In this document: piece after piece, positions 61,867-64,000 of the stretch
How positions within the stretch are numbered: the first letter of the stretch is position 1
Layout: each line of letters starts with the position of its first letter
Origin: Marinobacter zhejiangensis
GTDB lineage: Bacteria > Pseudomonadota > Gammaproteobacteria > Pseudomonadales > Oleiphilaceae
Reading direction: 5' to 3'
DNA: 64,000 nt
NCBI RefSeq assembly: GCF_900114775.1
Contig: NZ_FOUE01000001.1
Span: 186,001-250,000, forward strand
The notes under the pieces: model-generated
Seen by the model: the letters and a program-made list of their open reading frames with translations, nothing else
Databases searched by the model: none
What the model was told of the DNA's origin: nothing
Made by a program: the position numbers and the translations under genes

Positions 61867-62955
61867 ATGCCGTTCCGTCATCCCATGACTCAGCTTAGCC
61901 ATGCCAGCCTGATTTTACTAATGATTGCTGCGCTTGCAGGTTGTACATCAGTCCAATACTACAGCCAGGCAATTTCTGGTCAGGCCGCCCTGATGTGGTC
62001 AGCCCAGCCCGTGGCAGCGGTACTGAATGACCCGGAACCCCCCCCGGAGCTGAAAGCAAAACTTGCGACCGCCACCACAGCCCTGGCGTTTGCCAGCGAC
62101 CGCTTGGCGCTGCCAGTCGGTGATGCCTATTCCGACTATGTCGCGTTCGAGCGGCCGTTCGTGGTCGTTAATCTGATGGCGGTTCCAGAGTTCTCACTAA
62201 CGCCGCACCAGTGGTGCTACCCCATCGTTGGCTGCCAATCCTACCGGGGCTATTTCGACCCGGACGACGCACGCGATGAGCAGGCAGAGTTCGACCAGCG
62301 GCAATTCGATACGTTTATCGGCGGGGTGACAGCTTACTCCACCCTGGGCTGGTTTGATGACCCCCTGCACAGCGGCTTCACCCGCCTGCCGGACGACCGG
62401 ATGGTAGCGCTGATTTTCCACGAACTCAGCCACCGGGTGGTCTATATGAACGGGGACACAGCGTTCAATGAAAGCTTTGCAACCGCCGTGGAACTGGAGG
62501 GCCTACGGCTCTGGCTGGAGCAGATGAGTCAGCCGGAACGGTTTCAGCAGGCGCTGACGCGGCTGCAGCAGCGTAATCAGACACTGGCCCTGGTCGCCGA
62601 TGCCAGCGTCCGGCTGGAGGCTATCTACCAGCGCCAGCAGGAGATAAGCCCAGAGCAGTTACGGGCCGAAAAAGCCCGCCAGATGAGCCAGCTGCGTGAG
62701 GACTACCTGGCGCTCTCCGCTGATTGGGAACTCCCCGGCCCCTTTGGCCGCCAGCCACCCGCGTTCAACAATGCCCACCTGGCGCTGTTTCGGCAGTATA
62801 ACCAGCACGTACCGGCGTTCCGCCAGCTATTGCGGGAGCTGAACTATCACTTCGATGATTTCTATCGTGCGGTTGAGGCCCTGTCAGAGCTGACCGAGGA
62901 GCAGCGCAGCAAACAGCTGGCCACACTAGCACAGCGGTTTGACGAACACCTTTGA
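61867..62955 (+). CDS. Lipoprotein aminopeptidase-like protein (HExxH)
   Basis: 362 residues with lipobox LAGC (Cys26) after a hydrophobic signal. LIFHELSHRVVYMNGDTAFNESFATAVE has the zinc-protease HELSH signature with the downstream Glu, matching the putative aminopeptidase family PF10023. Substrate is unknown; the lipid anchor places it in the periplasm or outer membrane. ATG 61867 follows GGGAGCC. Its 3' end overlaps the convergent argA by 30 bases. Confidence 0.85.
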   Translation: MPFRHPMTQLSHASLILLMIAALAGCTSVQYYSQAISGQAALMWSAQPVAAVLNDPEPPPELKAKLATATTALAFASDRLALPVGDAYSDYVAFERPFVVVNLMAVPEFSLTPHQWCYPIVGCQSYRGYFDPDDARDEQAEFDQRQFDTFIGGVTAYSTLGWFDDPLHSGFTRLPDDRMVALIFHELSHRVVYMNGDTAFNESFATAVELEGLRLWLEQMSQPERFQQALTRLQQRNQTLALVADASVRLEAIYQRQQEISPEQLRAEKARQMSQLREDYLALSADWELPGPFGRQPPAFNNAHLALFRQYNQHVPAFRQLLRELNYHFDDFYRAVEALSELTEEQRSKQLATLAQRFDEHL

Positions 62956-64000
62956 GTTCCGCTGGGTGTTGTAGGATGCCAGCTTCGGGCCAGGCAGGGC
63001 CTGTACTGTCGAAGGCTGGAACCCGCGTTCACGGAACCAGTGCTCGGTCTGGGTGGTGAGGACAAACAGGCGCTGAATACCCTGGCGCCGTGCCAACTGC
63101 TCAATCGTCGCCAGCAGTTCATCACCCCGTCCAGCCCGGCGATAGCTGGCATCCACCGCAAAACAGGACAATTCCCCGGCCTTCTCATCCGGGTAATGGT
63201 ACAACGCGGCACAGCCGACCACCGTGCCGTCCCGCTCTGCCACCACAAAGCGATCCAGCTCGGTTTCAAGCATCTCCCTAGAGCGACGTACCAGTATGCC
63301 CTGCTCCTCCAGAGGCCGGATCAATTCCATGATCCCGCCAACATCTTCTACCCCGGCAGCCCGGATCTGTTCGTAGGTATCGCCGCTGACCAAGGTGCCG
63401 GAACCATCCCGGGTAAACAGTTCCTCCAGCAAGGCGCCGTCTGCCGCATAACTGATGATATGTGCCCGCTTCACCCCTTTTACGCAGGCCTCACAGGCGG
63501 CACGCAGCAGATCAGCGTCGTCACCGCTGGCCCTGGCCGCTGCCAGGCGATCAGAGGCCTGACCGGCCGACAGTTCACGAATCAGTTCCCCACCTTCATC
63601 CAGCACCCCCTGGTGACGGGTGAAGATAATCAGCTTCTCCGCCTGCAATGCCGCAGCGACCTGGCTACCGACATCCTCATAGGACAGGTTGAAAATATCA
63701 CCGGTCGGCGAATAACCCTGGGGCGGTACCAGCACAATGTGTCCAAGCTCCAGCAGGCTCTCGATGCCCGCCACGTCAATACGACGAACCCGCCCGGTAT
63801 GACCAAAATCGACACCGTCGAGCACGCCTACTGGCTTGGCGGTGACAAAGTTGCCACTGCTGACGCGGATTCGGGCGTTATGCATGGGCGAGTTCACCAG
63901 CCCCATGGAAAGCTGACTTTCAAGATAGGTCCTCAGCCCTCCAATCGCTTGTAAAACCTGGGACAAGTGCGCTTCCGGGGTCACCCGCAAACCGCGGTGG
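62926..64000 (-). CDS. argA: N-acetylglutamate synthase (partial, N-terminus beyond window)
   Basis: First step of arginine synthesis (acetyl-CoA + glutamate). The visible 357 codons include most of the amino-acid-kinase-like domain (NSPMHNARIRVSSGNFVTAKPVG, HIVLVPPQGYSPTGDIFNLSYEDV) and the whole C-terminal GNAT domain (DRFVVAERDGTVVGCAALYHYPDEKAGELSCFAVDASYRRAGRGDELL and WFRERGFQPS). About 75-80 N-terminal residues lie beyond the right edge; the frame is open to base 64000. It is the classic ArgA type, not the ArgJ/ArgO type. The 3' end overlaps the convergent lipoprotein gene. Confidence 0.95.
   Translation of the reverse strand, partial: HRGLRVTPEAHLSQVLQAIGGLRTYLESQLSMGLVNSPMHNARIRVSSGNFVTAKPVGVLDGVDFGHTGRVRRIDVAGIESLLELGHIVLVPPQGYSPTGDIFNLSYEDVGSQVAAALQAEKLIIFTRHQGVLDEGGELIRELSAGQASDRLAAARASGDDADLLRAACEACVKGVKRAHIISYAADGALLEELFTRDGSGTLVSGDTYEQIRAAGVEDVGGIMELIRPLEEQGILVRRSREMLETELDRFVVAERDGTVVGCAALYHYPDEKAGELSCFAVDASYRRAGRGDELLATIEQLARRQGIQRLFVLTTQTEHWFRERGFQPSTVQALPGPKLASYNTQRNSKVFVKPLC

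Noticed and set aside
1-64000. Mobile elements, phage, toxin-antitoxin or defence islands
   Set aside because: No transposase, integrase, restriction, CRISPR-associated or toxin-antitoxin gene could be recognised, and the gene order is that of conserved core chromosome throughout.

Overview
The window is GC-rich chromosomal DNA of a gammaproteobacterium, most likely a marine Marinobacter-like organism. This taxon is an inference from gene content and order: lptD-surA-pdxA-rsmA-apaH lies divergent from amgK-murU as in Pseudomonas, slmA is present, and a Vfr-type cAMP receptor protein sits beside an OsmC/YhfA gene and an orphan phosphoribulokinase. I saw no rRNA, tRNA, CRISPR array, insertion sequence, integrase or prophage gene. 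Nearly all of the DNA is accounted for by tightly packed genes.

Layout. 1-5 kb: a dihydrolipoyl-dehydrogenase-like flavoprotein (cut by the left edge), a LysE exporter, a DAHP synthase with an elaborate 5' leader, a small secretin-like periplasmic protein and a membrane J-domain protein. 5-14 kb: an RND efflux adaptor/pump pair, an AraC-type regulator with an FNR/Anr-type promoter, a PAS-GGDEF-EAL protein, a PAS chemoreceptor and a DUF3301 protein. 14-18 kb: a Pho-box-preceded phosphate-binding/OmpA fusion, an aminotransferase and an inositol-monophosphatase-family enzyme. 18-28 kb, all minus strand: a lipoprotein, slmA, thiG, thiS, DUF423, apaH, rsmA, pdxA, surA and lptD. 28-31 kb, plus strand: amgK-murU-DnaJ-like operon with 4-base overlaps, then a convergent DUF3530 gene. 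32-38 kb: rpe, gph, a trp leader peptide, then trpE-trpG-trpD-trpC closed by a strong terminator. 38-46 kb: a haem-c-type DUF3365 protein, three glutathione-transferase-like genes, hydrolases, an M14 peptidase, lipoproteins, and an AraC regulator divergent from a membrane fatty-acid-hydroxylase-type enzyme. 46-52 kb: a lipase-like hydrolase, a short ModE-type regulator, modABC with a ModE-like operator, a second hydrolase, a DUF938 methyltransferase and a DUF2780 protein. 52-58 kb: vfr, osmC-like gene, speD, azoreductase, pirin, a small unknown and phosphoribulokinase. 58-64 kb: a 1259-residue PilZ-DUF1631-GGDEF-EAL protein with degenerate catalytic motifs, a lipoprotein aminopeptidase and argA (cut by the right edge).

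The genes fall into aromatic amino acid and tryptophan synthesis (DAHP synthase, gph-trpEGDC, both with leader-peptide signals), outer-membrane and cell-wall biogenesis (lptD, surA, amgK, murU), cofactor synthesis (thiS/thiG, pdxA), molybdate uptake, and environmental sensing (two c-di-GMP-type proteins, a chemoreceptor, two AraC regulators, Vfr). I found no unknown multigene defence or mobile system. The most interesting signals are regulatory: an unlabelled 25-codon leader peptide with nine Phe/Trp/Tyr codons in eleven (FFWWFGYGFYF) before the DAHP synthase, followed by competing RNA pairings and a terminator, and several dyad operators with promoter-consistent geometry.
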